From Turnera subulata (lineage: Eukaryota > Streptophyta > Magnoliopsida > Malpighiales > Passifloraceae), in contig JAKUCV010001843.1 of assembly GCA_028386065.3 (NCBI GenBank), forward strand, positions 101,548 through 165,547: DNA of 64,000 nucleotides, given 5' to 3'. Positions 11,608 to 22,139 of this stretch are shown here, piece after piece. The notes beneath the pieces were generated by a model. The model did no database searches. It had not been told where the DNA came from and saw only the letters and a program-made list of their open reading frames with translations. The translations under genes were made by a program, and so were the position numbers. Position 1 is the stretch's first letter. Every line of letters begins with the position of its first letter.

Positions 11608-12788
11608 TTGGGTGAACAGTGTCACCACCTTCCTCCTTCTGGTTACTGTGCACGTCGAGGAGCTCCAGCCGTTTTCTCGCCACACCACCGCCGCCAACGA
11701 GCTCGCCACACCGTCGCCTTTCGACCGCCGCTAACCCCGTCCCCTTCCGTCCACCGACGCGCCGCCAGGGAGCCTAGACCCGACGAAGATCCGACGAATC
11801 CACCTCCCTCGCGCCTTCCGCCTTCTGCCGTCGCCGCCGCGCCCTTCCTGATGCCGTTCTAGAGTCGCTCTCTTCCTCGGGCATGTGTTGCCGCCGGTCG
11901 CCGCTGCAGGTGAGCAACCCGTTTTCACGGGCGGGTCGCGCCGGGTCGCGCCTAGGTTGGATCCTGGGCAGCCCGATTTATTTAAAAAAAACAAAATATA
12001 TATATATGTATTTATTTGTTATTCTGGTATTTAATTTTGAAAAAAAATATATATATACACTTTGAGAAAATTATGATCAAATTAATTCTGGTATTTTGGA
12101 GAAAATATAAATATATATACATAGATAAATAATTAAGTTATGTTTTGGAGAAAAACTAATATTATTTGGAAAAATATATAAATATCAAGAAAATAATTTC
12201 TGGAAAATTTAGTATACGTATTATTTTCTCTAGAAAATTATGGTTGTGGAATATATATATATATATGTACTTTGAAAATTAAAGGTAATTATATTTTGTG
12301 TTGGAAAATATTATTATATATAGAAAAAGATAAATACTATATATATTTTCTGGAAATTATAAATAGGTTATTATTTTTCTGGAAAATTTATGGAGATTAT
12401 AATTTTGAAAAATTATAATTAATTTATAAAAATATTTTGAAAAGAGTTTTAATTAAAGTATGGTACCGAAATTATATTCGGATATACGTACGGAATAATA
12501 TTTTCGATAAAGGGAAATAATAAAAGATATGTAACCGGGATGGGTTATTTCGCAGTTTGGGCATCATAGCATACCGATTATGTGCATTTATGTGTATATA
12601 TTGTTTTGTTGTATAGGTTTGGATATCGGGCAGTTTCCCGAGGAGCCGGCGTCGGACCGGTCATTATCTCCGGAGTTGAGTAATCGGCCAAGGTGAGGAT
12701 GAATTTCCTTCATTATGTGCCTATATTACTCGGTTGTTGTGTGGATGGTTATTGCACTGTTGAGTATTGCGATTGCTGTGGTTTGGTT

Positions 12789-13142
12789 CGGGATGTTTAT
12801 CCCAGTATCCTGGTTGTTTTTGGATGTCGTTTGCTGTGTCTATTGGTAATAAGAATAAAATGGATAAATAATAAATTGTGATAAGGATGTCGATCCTTGA
12901 TTTGGATAGGGATGTCTATCCCGGTATTTTGGTTAGGGATGTTGATCCCTGTGATTTGATTTTGATGACGATAATATAATTGTCACGTGATAAGTAGTGG
13001 TACGACTCGATGGTTTGAGACTGTTTTGTGGTGGCCGTGACCTGGGTTACTTGTGATAAGCATGTCTATGCTTGGGATGTCTATCCTGTGATTATTTTTG
13101 GGATGTCTATCCCTGGGATCGTATTTTTGGGATGCCGATCCC
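12789..13142 (+). repeat. Array of short GGGAT-loop-ATCCC hairpins in family B LTR
   Basis: Many short inverted repeats follow one another, for example AAGGATGTCGATCCTT, GGGATGTCTATCCC, GGGATGTTGATCCC and GCATGTCTATGC-like units. The stems differ between units yet remain self-complementary, and the loop stays GTYN-like. Equivalent arrays occupy the same relative position in the other LTRs of the window (22791-22981, 29302-29465, 33428-33501, 35682-36073, 43670-43801). Confidence 0.75.
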
Positions 13143-13743
13143 TGGGTTCTCTTGGATTTGGTCTGGCACCCGGAATATGTTGAGAACCAGGTCTGACCTC
13201 TAGCTTATCCGTGACGGGGCCCGGAAAAAATAAAATTGGGAATTGGATTTTTATTTGAGTCTTTTCGGTTTTGGACCGGTTTTAGGTCTTGTCTTTCGGT
13301 TTGGTGTATTTTGGCGGTTTTGGCCTGTTTTTGACCTTGAGTAATTTTAGTGTTGCATATTGATTGTCTATCCTTCGTCGGTGAGCACTTTGGACTCACC
13401 CCTCACCTGCGGGCTTTCATCCCGTAGGATGAGTTTTTTTTTGGTACAGGTTTGGTGCATTCCAGACAGGCTGCGGCGTTATCCCTTGGACAGGGCTCGG
13501 ATCCATAGTTTGCATCAGTGTCGTATACAGTGTTTTGTGAGTTATTAAGTCTTCCGCTGTGCATTATTTTGCTATTGTTGGGCCATTGGGCCGGTTATGT
13601 TGTTATTGATGTTTTTATTTTGGGCAGTTGTGCCCGAGTTTCTGTTGTATACACTGTATGCTGGGCTTGGTTTGATTGGGTCGTCACAGTTCCGGCAAGT
13701 GTTTACTGTGTACGGTAAATACAGGTCGGGGCGTTTCAAATCA

Positions 13744-16260
13744 GGCCGAGCAAGAATGGTTTGTATATATTTTTACTGATGCAAAAATAACCCATCATGA
13801 ACATGTTGAACTTGAATCCCCAAAAAATAATGCAAGGCTCCAAGGTCGGTCATAGAAAATTCGTGCTTGAGAAGAGAAAGTAATTGTCGAAGAAGAACTG
13901 GAGAAGATGCGGTCAGTATAATATCATCCACGTATAAAAGCAAAAATGCAGTACCCTGAGTAGTATGTAAAGTGAACAAAGATGAATCGAAATGACTAAC
14001 AACAAACTTGTTTGCCAGTAGAAAAGTTGCAAATCGATTATACCAGGCACGTGGTGCCTGCTTCAACCCATATAAAGCACGCTGTAACCTGCAAACATGA
14101 TTAGGATACTGTGAATCCTCAAAACTAGGAGGCTGCCGCATATAGACTTCCTCCTTCAAGAAGCCATTAAGAAAAGCGTTCTTGACATCTAACTATCTTA
14201 CATCCCAGCCACAAGAGACTGCAATAGAAAGAACAGTCCGAATGGTTGCTGGCTTAATAACTAGGCTGTAAGTCTCGTCAAAATCCTCCCCAGCACGCTG
14301 TGTAAAACCTTGAGCCACAAGACGGGCTTTCTACCTGAACAAACTGCCATCAGAATTATATTTTTTGCGAAAAACCCAACGAGAACCAACAATGTTTACA
14401 GTGGAAGAAGGTGGTGGAACTAAGACCCATGTGTTGTTTTGTAATAAAGCCTAGTATTCGTCCCTCATGGCATGTAGCCAGTTGACATCTTTTGAAGCTT
14501 GAAGAAAAGTGCGAGGTTTTGGAGCAGTGATAGAAGAAACTAAAGCATACTTGGGATTTGGCTTGTGAATACCATCATGTAAGCGTGTTTGCATTTGGTG
14601 TTTAGGTGGGGATGGTGGTGGAGGTATGGATAACGTTGACGATTGGGAATCGGCAGGAGATATAATAGAAGGAGTAATCGAGTTAGATGCAGGACTGTCA
14701 TGTAAAAGAGGAGTCGGATTAGAAGTTGGATTAGATGAATGAGATGATGAAGGTAAGGATGAGGATGCCGAGGGATTGTCAGAAGACGAAGTTGGTGTGG
14801 ATTGTGTTTCTAATCGGGTAGGAGTTTGAGAGGACGAAGGAGGTTGGTCTTGATGAGAGGAAGAAGAATTGTTATGTGGTAAACTACTAGGAATTGGACC
14901 TTGCGATGGAACCAGTGCACCAGGGAGACTAAAAACTGTCGTGTGGTCAAAGTAATTTGGTAGCGAAGATTGGGTAGCATCAGGTTTCGAAAGAAAAGGG
15001 AAAACATGTTCATTAAACACCACGTTTCTTGAGACAACAACCTTGTGCGAGAGAGGATGATAACAACGAAAACCTTTATGATGTGGAGATAAGCCCAGAT
15101 AAATATGGAGATCTGTCCTAGGAGATAGTTTATGATTGGCAGGACTCATGTTAAGTGGATAACAAGCGCAGCCGAAAACTCGAGCAGAAGAGAAAGTGGG
15201 CGATTGTCCATATAGAATCTGATATGGACTCAACCAGTGCAAAGAAACGTGGGATAATTGATTCTGAATGTAATTAACATGGTGTAGAGCTTCCACCAAA
15301 AAATAAGGGGGGGAGATTGGCATAAAACAAAACTGACCTTATCGAATTAAGGAGAGTTCTGTGTTTCCTTTTAGCCATTCCAATTTGTGGATGGCTGTAA
15401 GGACATGAAAGTCTACGAATAATACCATGACATTGGAGATACATATCAAAATTTTTGTTACAAAACTCACCCCCATTGTCACTTTGAAGAAAGCGAGCAG
15501 GAAGATTAAAATGGGCTGTAATCTCGGCGTGCAAAAGTTGAAATTTAGAAAAAACCTCATTTTTATTACGTAACGGGTAAACCCAACAAAACTTGGAATA
15601 TTCATCTATAAACAAAACGTAGTATTTAAATCTAGTGAAAGAAACAATAGGAGAAGTCCACACATCACAATGTAGGACATGAAATAAACCTAAACATGGT
15701 TCTAAAGAACGTGGATATGGTAACTGCGTCTGCTTTCCCAATTGACAAGCATGGTAGAAATCATCCTTATTGAATGAAGAACAAGCAGAAGGAAACTGAG
15801 TAATGAATTGTAGCAGCATAGGCTCCTCGGGATGACAGAGACGCCGGTGCCACAAAGAGGGAGATACACGAGAGACTGCAAAAACTGTAGGAGAAGAAGT
15901 GACGACTGGAGCTGGAACACGAAGAGAATAAAGTGTGTCGGGGTCATTGCACCGAATCTGTTGGTGGCAAAAATGACGACCCTTCACAGAGAAACTAAGA
16001 GAATCAAAAATAACAGAACAAGAGTTATCAAAAGCAAAGCGTTTAACAGAGATGAGATTCTTGGTAAGCTTAGGTACAACTAAAACATCCAAGAGACGAA
16101 AAGAAAAAGAACCAATAATGAAAAACTTAACACCAATATGGGTAATTGGCAAAAACATACCATCTCCGACTTGGACGGAGGTAGTACCATGATATTCTTG
16201 GAAAGAATCAAGAGATGCGGTGGAGTTGGTCATATGACTCCTACATACCTCCCTTTCCAA
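13744..16260 (-). pseudogene. Copia polyprotein central part (protease edge, integrase, RT)
   Basis: Reading from 16260 downwards, the frame starts at a protease edge (CRSHMTNS, resembling the sequence after the copia protease active site). It continues through the GAG-pre-integrase HRRLCHP motif and integrase motifs (FIDEYSKFCWVYPL, LQSDNGGEF) to about 15300. A second overlapping frame (15323-14451) carries the integrase C-terminus and a Ser/Pro/Asn-rich linker. RT follows, partly as an open stretch at 14159-13773 with [15 protein letters not shown], the catalytic YVDD (about 13930) and [14 protein letters not shown]. Stops and frame changes at about 15270-15325, 14453, 14340 and 14190 show it is inactive. 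The solo LTR insertion ends it at 13743. Confidence 0.85.
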
Positions 16261-17788
16261 GCTCCCTCTATACTAGTTAATCTATATTATTTGTCTATTA
16301 TTAATATTACCATCAAAGTTGTATTATTATCATCAATTTTGTATTATTACCATCAAGACTGTATTTTATTTTTAATTTTATAACAATAATCATATTTTAG
16401 TATTATTTAAAAAAGTTGGAGTTTGATAATTTTGCAACCATTCACGATAACGGTTAATTTATTTGTTTTTGTATTTTAATACAATTTACAAAATATTATT
16501 TAAAAATTAAATTTAGTAATATTTAGTTGAAATTAATTTTCTCAAACACTTCTAAACTGAATCCAAGTATTAAGGAACAAACAGATAAATTATAAAATAT
16601 AAGAGTAATTGAAAGGTACAATACTGTTGAGAAGGATAATATGACAGATTCTCCAAAATAGATAATATGGTTAAAAAACTATTTTATTTAACTCATAAAA
16701 TAATTTTTTTATTTTATTAATAAAAAGGCAAAATACAAATTAATTTTATATTTAGAGACATAAGAGATGAATTTAAAAGTAAATAGATATTTAGAAAAGA
16801 AGCCCCAATATACATAGGGGTAAACAGAGAAATCTCTCCAAAAATCTACTTTAGAAAAATGAAGAATGCAACTCTTCTTCTAAAATAAATTTTTTCTTCC
16901 AATTTCTCTCGTTACAAAGTATAAGAGTTTACATACACAAACATCTTGAATTGCCATGCACGTGCAGAATATATAAAACATAAATTAAGGAATATGATTT
17001 ATATATCTATTTCTGTTGCAAATATCTTATTATTTTAGTAAAATCGGGTATAAAAAGGTTACGAGAAAGTAAGTATAAGGCAGTCAATTGTGGCTGCGGA
17101 ATGTAATTTTGAATTTATTATAGTTGTTGTGCATCGTCAGATGCTAGCCCATGATTGTTTTAGATGACTTAAAGATTAAGGTAACATATGCCACCACAAA
17201 GGTGTCCTTGATGAAGAGGAGTCTTAAGTTGGGAAAATTGTGCACCTTGTATAAGTATAGTTTAAAGTAGTTACAAGTATTAGGGCTAAAAAATTCATGT
17301 CTTTGGGCTTAATTAACCCAAATTCATAAAAGTTGTGTGCAATTTGTGAAATTAGGGTGGCTTGGTTAGCTTAGGTCGGTGAGAAGGGTGTCCTGTGTTT
17401 TGTGTTTTTTGATGCAACTTACAAGTTACAAGCCTAAGCTATTCAAATCTTATACCCACCCACCCACATCCTGGATCAGGGTGGACTTGGTGAAACCAAG
17501 GGTTTCGTGCCATTACACTCCATCAACAGAAATGAAGTCTCCAGGAGGGTATCCTACTGTTAGGATTTTCTATGATATTAGTGTATTCTTCCAATCTTAT
17601 TCTTTTGCTTATACTTTATTCGTGGTTTATTCTCCAATAAGAAAGTATTGCAAGCCATGAGCCCCACACACTCATGTCCCGTCACACATAGTCCTTGACT
17701 CCTTGTAGTGAGCCGAACCGATGTCGTACAGATTTAACTTATTGTCATCAGATAGCTTCGGGGAGAAGCAGACCGTGTTTTTTCCTTG
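16261..17788. other. AT-rich intergenic DNA upstream of gene 1 (duplicated unit)
   Basis: No gene is seen. The block 16380-16720 is the uninterrupted equivalent of the host sequence broken by elements G1 and G2 (22020-22139, 31403-31434, 44435-44640). The block 16970-17160 matches 60930-61140 upstream of gene 4, and 17340-17780 matches 50820-51060 upstream of gene 2. A CCAAT motif occurs at about 17632. Confidence 0.65.
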
Positions 17789-17796
17789 TATAAAAA
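17789..17796 (+). promoter_or_regulatory. TATA box of AAA-ATPase gene 1
   Basis: TATAAAAA lies 106 bp upstream of the ATG at 17902. A start of transcription about 30 bp downstream would fall near 17820, which makes the in-frame ATG at 17800 an unlikely start. The paralogous position upstream of gene 2 reads TATGAAAA (51075-51082). Confidence 0.6.
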
Positions 17797-17901
17797 CGCA
17801 TGGAAAACACAGCAAAGCAGCAATTCACACACAGCAAAGCTCTTCTTAATTCCCAACCCATCAGTTTCCAGACCCATATACTCCTTCAGTTCAATTCAAA
17901 C

Positions 17902-19549
17902 ATGTTTTCATTGTCAAGCATGCCTTCAACAAGTTCAGTTTTGTCAACGTACACTGCCTTTGCTGCATCTGCAATGTTTGTTCGCACAGTAATCAGAGAG
18001 CTGCAAACCACGGCCAACCAGTTAGTGCCCAAGAAACTCCAAGAGAAACTACTGTCTTATTTTGGGAAATTTTTTGGTGAGAAATTATCCCCACAACAGT
18101 TAACTCTCATCATCAACGAGTCAAACCCAGATCGTCAGTTCAGCAATGAAATTTACGAAGCTGCAGAAGTTTACTTGGGCACAAGAATCAGTCCCTCAGT
18201 TAGCCAGCTCAACGTCTTCAAAAATCCAGGAGAGGCAGAATTAACAGTGAGCATCACCAGAGGCGAAAAGTTTATTGACACATTTGAAGAGATCGATTTG
18301 GCATGGCAATTTATAGCTACCAAAACCCAAGACGGAAGAGAACACAAGTCAGCCAAGCTTAGCTTCCACAAGCAATACAAGGACAAGGTCTTGAAGACCT
18401 ACCTGCCTCATGTTATGGAGAGATCAAAAGCCATCAAAAACGCAAATAGGGTGGTCAAGCTCTGTTCACTTGGAGGTCGTGGTGGTGGTAAAGTCAATCT
18501 AAACCATCCCTCCACTTTTGCCACACTGGCAATGGACCCTATACTGAAGAAGGAGCTGATGGATGACTTGGACAGATTCATACAGCGGAAGGACTTCTAC
18601 CGAAAAGTAGGAAAGGCATGGAAACGGGGGTACTTGTTGTATGGTCCACCAGGAACAGGGAAATCAAGCTTGATTGCTGCTATGGCCAATTACCTGAAAT
18701 TTAACATCTATGACTTGGAACTCGCCAGTTTGCTTCATGGCAATTCAGATTTAAAGGGATTGCTGACCAGAACTTCAAATAGATCTATTATTGTAATAGA
18801 GGATATTGACTGTAGCATTCAGTTGCAGGATCGAGGAAAAAGAGAGAATCGCCCGGGTGACGGCAAGGTAAGTTCTTTGCTATTCAATTTTCACTGGAAA
18901 CAACATCAACCTTTAATTGCTAGAAGATATAAAAAGAATCAGTAGAACCATATATTGTGCATAGAACACAGGAGAAAAGAATAAAAGAAAGTTGTACCTG
19001 AATATGATATGATGATGCATAGCACATTTCTTTTATTTGTTATCGTTGTTGTTTTTGCAGTTGACACTATCTGGACTCCTTAACTTTGTTGATGGATTAT
19101 GGTCAAGCTGTGGAGATGAACGGATATTTGTGTTCACTACAAACTACAAAGACAGGCTAGACCCTGCTTTGCTCAGACCCGGGCGCATGGACATGCACAT
19201 TCACATGTCCTATTGCACTCCTGCTGGATTCAAGATCCTTGCTTCAAACTACCTCAACACTCAAGATCATTCCCTTTTCGCCGAAATTGAAGAGCTGATC
19301 AAACAGGTGGAAGCGACTCCAGCAGAGATTGCAGGGGAACTTATCAAAACTGATGATGTTGATGCTGCACTTAAAGGACTTAATGAGTTTCTGTTGAGGA
19401 AGAAGGAGAAAAAATTCGAAAAACCCAGTGTCGAGGAGGAAAAAAAAGTTGATGAAACCAAAGAAGATGAGGGAAAGGAAAATCAGGAAATTGCGATGCA
19501 ATGTAAAAAGAAGAAAGGCAAGAGAAATAAGAGGAATGCTAGAGGATGA
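17902..19549 (+). CDS. AAA-ATPase gene 1 (BCS1/AATP1-like, mitochondrial-type)
   Basis: Two exons, 17902-18867 and 19061-19549, flank a 193-nt GTAAGT...GCAG phase-0 intron; the product is 484 residues, usual for the family. Residues 15-35 form an N-terminal hydrophobic segment (YTAFAASAMFVRTV), as expected for a membrane-anchored mitochondrial or ER AAA protein. The AAA-associated N-domain spans about 40-200. The AAA core has Walker A GPPGTGKSS (248-256), Walker B IIVIEDID (296-303), sensor-1 Asn350 and arginine-finger candidates Arg361 and Arg364 in LLRPGR. The tail is acidic then Lys/Arg-rich. The start at 17902 is chosen because MFSLSSMPSTSS is conserved in its paralogs. It differs from all three paralogs at otherwise conserved sites (Ala207 for Asp, Ala239 for Leu, Asn268 for Asp). 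Family members act in stress and cell-death responses; the substrate here is unknown. Confidence 0.92.
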
Positions 19550-21097
19550 AGAGACGGAATGTAATTTAAAGGTGGTGAACTTGTTAAATTCCGGATTGCT
19601 TGTAACCATCCTATACAATGCCCGGAACAATCTTGTCAAATGTTTGAAGGAGTCAAGCTTGTTAGCCTAAGTCAGTTTGTTTAAATTAAATATTAAAACC
19701 ACTACGTTACTGTGGTTGTGGGTTTGTTAATGTGGCTTAGTCGATTATACTAAGCTCTTAAAAGTCTATCTTAGACTTAGAATTCAATAACATGAACTTC
19801 ATAACAATTGTTCATCTCTTTCTAAATGTCAATCAGTTCCATAATTTTAAATACTGCTCACAAAAAAAAACCTGTCATAACTATGGTGTTCTAGATAAGT
19901 TCATGCATTTTGTTTCCACAACTTGAAATTAACGTAGAGATAGAGGAGATAGAAAATGAATCTGGGAAGACGTCCCCACGTTAGCCTGTTAGGAAATGGG
20001 GGTGTTTGGACAAAGAAGAATAAGAATATATGAGGGGAAGAAGATATAACAAGGAAAGAGACCCAATTGTTAAGTCCTACAAAGGAAGTAGATATGGAAG
20101 GAAACCCACTGGTAGATGAAGAAAGCTTAGTTTGATATCTGTTAGCTTGACATTCTTGAAGAATTAAAATGAACCCTGCAAATTAATCTTTGCATTTGTA
20201 CCGAGTTGGATTTGACATGATACGGGTTCAGGAGTGCTCACAGCCCGAACTGTCACAGTCGTTCGGGTCGGCTATGGTTGAAAAGATTCAAATCAGTGGC
20301 TTCAGCTTCTAGGGCTGGGTTGGGTTGCATCTGGGGTGGAGCACGTTTTTTGCAAGACGGTGTCTGATTGGTTTGTATCAATTTCGCCTCCTGTTTGTCT
20401 AGCTAGACTTGGACATGCCATAATCAGCACTACAAAATCACCCCGATCTATGACCGGTGTCATTGTTGAATCTCTGTTGTTTACACAAGACAATGCAACA
20501 AGAGTGGTCAAAAATGGATGCCCACCTGCATAGTCATCAGAGACATAAGCCCAGGGCAAGTATGGATTGTTGAGTCTACATCCATCCTTCCAAAATAAAA
20601 GGCCGCCTCTTACAAAATTCACCGAAAGGTGACAAAATAGTAATGGTCCTTTGGCACCATGGATAGGCATCCAGACCACCATCCCGCTCTCATTTCTTCG
20701 GAGATTGGCCACTCCTAGAGGAGTTGGCCTTAATGGCATCCATCATGAGCTTATCACCTGCTTGCTCTCCCTACTACACCAAGACCATCAAGTCTTTAAC
20801 CTAGGCTTCCATCACCTGTGTGGCTCTAGCGAGACGCTTTCAGTTTTGTTTCTTGGCTGTGGAGTAGGTTGGCACCTCTTTTTCAATAGAGACAGCCAGT
20901 TCAACCATCAATTGGACCCATCCCAAGTGGAGTCTACCTATTATATCATTGCCTTCCTACATCCCCAAAACACTTCGTGACCTTCTCTTCCTTCCTCTTC
21001 CTTGAGTGCCCTCGATAGGCTTTTTGTTGGGGGTTGTGTCTTCAGACGAGTTCTGTTGGTTGTTGACTCCATAAGCCTCTGATTAAGATGACTTCAA
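19550..21097. other. Region downstream of gene 1; no recognised gene
   Basis: The block 19550-20280 matches 52855-53620 downstream of gene 2, so the duplication unit extended well past the gene. The remainder, 20290-21097, is not shared with the gene 2 unit. It holds a minus-strand open frame of 145 codons (20302-20739) that I do not recognise and that lacks a convincing gene context. A near-palindrome built around CTCCTAGAGGAGTTGGCC sits at about 20708-20730. Confidence 0.5.
20302..20739 (-). other. Unidentified 145-codon open frame
   Basis: The frame runs from an ATG at 20739 to a stop at 20302. It has fairly balanced composition (for example GGLLFWKDGC and AYVSDDYAGG) and is less biased than the AT-rich spurious frames around it. 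I recognise no domain. It may be a captured fragment of another host gene or of a transposon, or chance; there is no visible partner exon. Confidence 0.2.
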
Positions 21098-21361
21098 AAT
21101 TAAGGGATGCAATTGAAAACACAGCAAAGCAACCTATGTGGAATTGATTTAAGTGGTAAACGATTTAGTTTCGAAGGGAGGTCTCGAGTTCGAATTTTTA
21201 TGTATGTAGAAAATTCTCATTGGGTAATTTACCCACCATACTCAAGTGTCCGGCCCGAATCGAATCCGGATTAGTCGGGATAAAACTCCCTGCAGACCCT
21301 TATCTAAAAACTTTTTTTTGGTGAGAAATTATCCCACCGAGTTAACTCCCATCGTCAATTT
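21098..21361 (+). pseudogene. Relic of a fifth AAA-ATPase gene
   Basis: ATTGAAAACACAGCAAAGCAA at about 21110-21131 matches the gene 1 leader at 17808-17822. TTTTTTTGGTGAGAAATTATCC followed by a degraded GTTAACTC block (about 21312-21352) matches exon 1 of gene 1 at 18062-18110. The two pieces are in the right order but the intervening exon sequence is lost and a SINE-like sequence sits between them. Nothing of the AAA core remains here, so it is a fragment without function. Confidence 0.65.
21135..21292 (+). mobile_element. tRNA-derived SINE, candidate
   Basis: A box-B-like GAGTTCGAAT (21186-21195) lies about 30-40 nt after a degenerate box-A-like TTAAGTGGTAAAC. The body ends with a CCGGCCCGAATCGAATCCGG-type sequence, reminiscent of plant tRNA-derived SINEs. 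Limits are approximate, and no clean target-site duplication is visible because the flanks are decayed. Confidence 0.5.
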
Positions 21362-22139
21362 TATAACAATTATGATGTTTTTGTTTAATTCGCCACAAGA
21401 TCTACACAGATTACTTGTGTTTGTACCGGCCCCACTAAATAACCCAAGTATCCTCAATAGGGTAATAGGCAGTAGCCCATTAACCTATAGTTTTGATAGG
21501 TGTGTCAGGCGGACGAGTGACAAAAAGCTAGAGGACAAAATGTAAAGACGGTCACCAAAGCAAATGGATCCTCCAGTTGGCATACTGACTTTTACTGTAG
21601 TAGTAATTGATTGATTGTATAGATTTAAAATTTTTTCCCTTTATTAACACCTTATCATGTGCACTTTGAGGCAAAAATAGAAATACTCTTTCTAGTTAAA
21701 AAAAAAAAAGAAAGAAGAAAGATCATACTAAAAAAAAAAAACTCTCCATTTATCCTTATATATTAGGTCTTTTTCCCCAAATACCTATCTAATTGAGACG
21801 CATCTCTAACATTCCTAAATATAGAATTAATTTTTAGTTCTTCTTCTATTGAAAAAAGTCAACAACAATTATAAAAAAATTAATTAAAGCATTGTTAGGC
21901 TATTTCAGTATTTTTTTCTTCCTCTAAAAGTTCAAATTTTCTATTTATTTTATCTCCTTTAAAGATATCCAAACCAACTTTCTTTTCTTTTTCTTTCTTT
22001 TCCGTTGTTGGTTTTCTTTTATAACTATAATCATATCTTAGTATTACTTTTAAAAGCGGGAATTTAATAATTTTTTCAACCATTCATGATAAAGGTTTGT
22101 ATTATCCGTTTTGCATTTTAATAGAGCTTACAAAATATT
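21362..22139. other. AT-rich intergenic DNA, duplicated copy B
   Basis: No gene is seen. The part from 21600 is the copy of 4130-4218 plus 9427-9780 without the LINE-2 insertion, and 22020-22139 matches 16380-16495. Element G1 begins at 22140. Confidence 0.65.

Larger units (their letters stand above)
11111..13738 (+). repeat. Solo gypsy-type LTR (family B), 2628 bp, in the copia element
   Basis: It starts TGTAACAGCCCGGG and ends GGGGCGTTTCA, and is flanked by a perfect 5-bp duplication AATCA (11106-11110 and 13739-13743). No internal retrotransposon sequence is present, so it is most simply a solo LTR left by LTR-LTR recombination. It contains, in order, a purine tract, a GC-rich block ending in a splice-donor-like AGGTGAGC (GT at 11910), an AT-rich stretch ending TTGTATAG (12616), an array of short hairpins (12789-13142), the conserved two-hairpin module (13371-13428) and the conserved 3' end. 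It is a close relative of the solo LTR at 33883-36660. Confidence 0.9.
10079..16260 (-). mobile_element. 5'-truncated Ty1-copia retrotransposon, split by a solo LTR
   Basis: On the minus strand the order is protease edge, GAG-pre-integrase, integrase, RT and RNase H, the Ty1-copia order. A candidate 3' LTR (10079-10239) follows a polypurine-like GAGGGGGAG. The gag region, the protease active site and the 5' LTR are absent: homology stops at 16260, where AT-rich host-like sequence begins. A 2.6-kb solo LTR (11111-13738) is inserted near the RT/RNase H boundary. Several stops and frame changes indicate an old, inactive copy. Confidence 0.85.

Noticed and set aside
11420..11683. Phe-rich minus-strand open frames over the purine tracts (also 34117-34446)
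   Set aside because: These are translation artefacts of GAAA repeats.
17800..17901. Upstream in-frame ATG adding 34 residues to gene 1
   Set aside because: It lies immediately after the TATA box, is lost in gene 2 (ATT), and the extension is absent in genes 3 and 4; the Met at 17902 is conserved in all.
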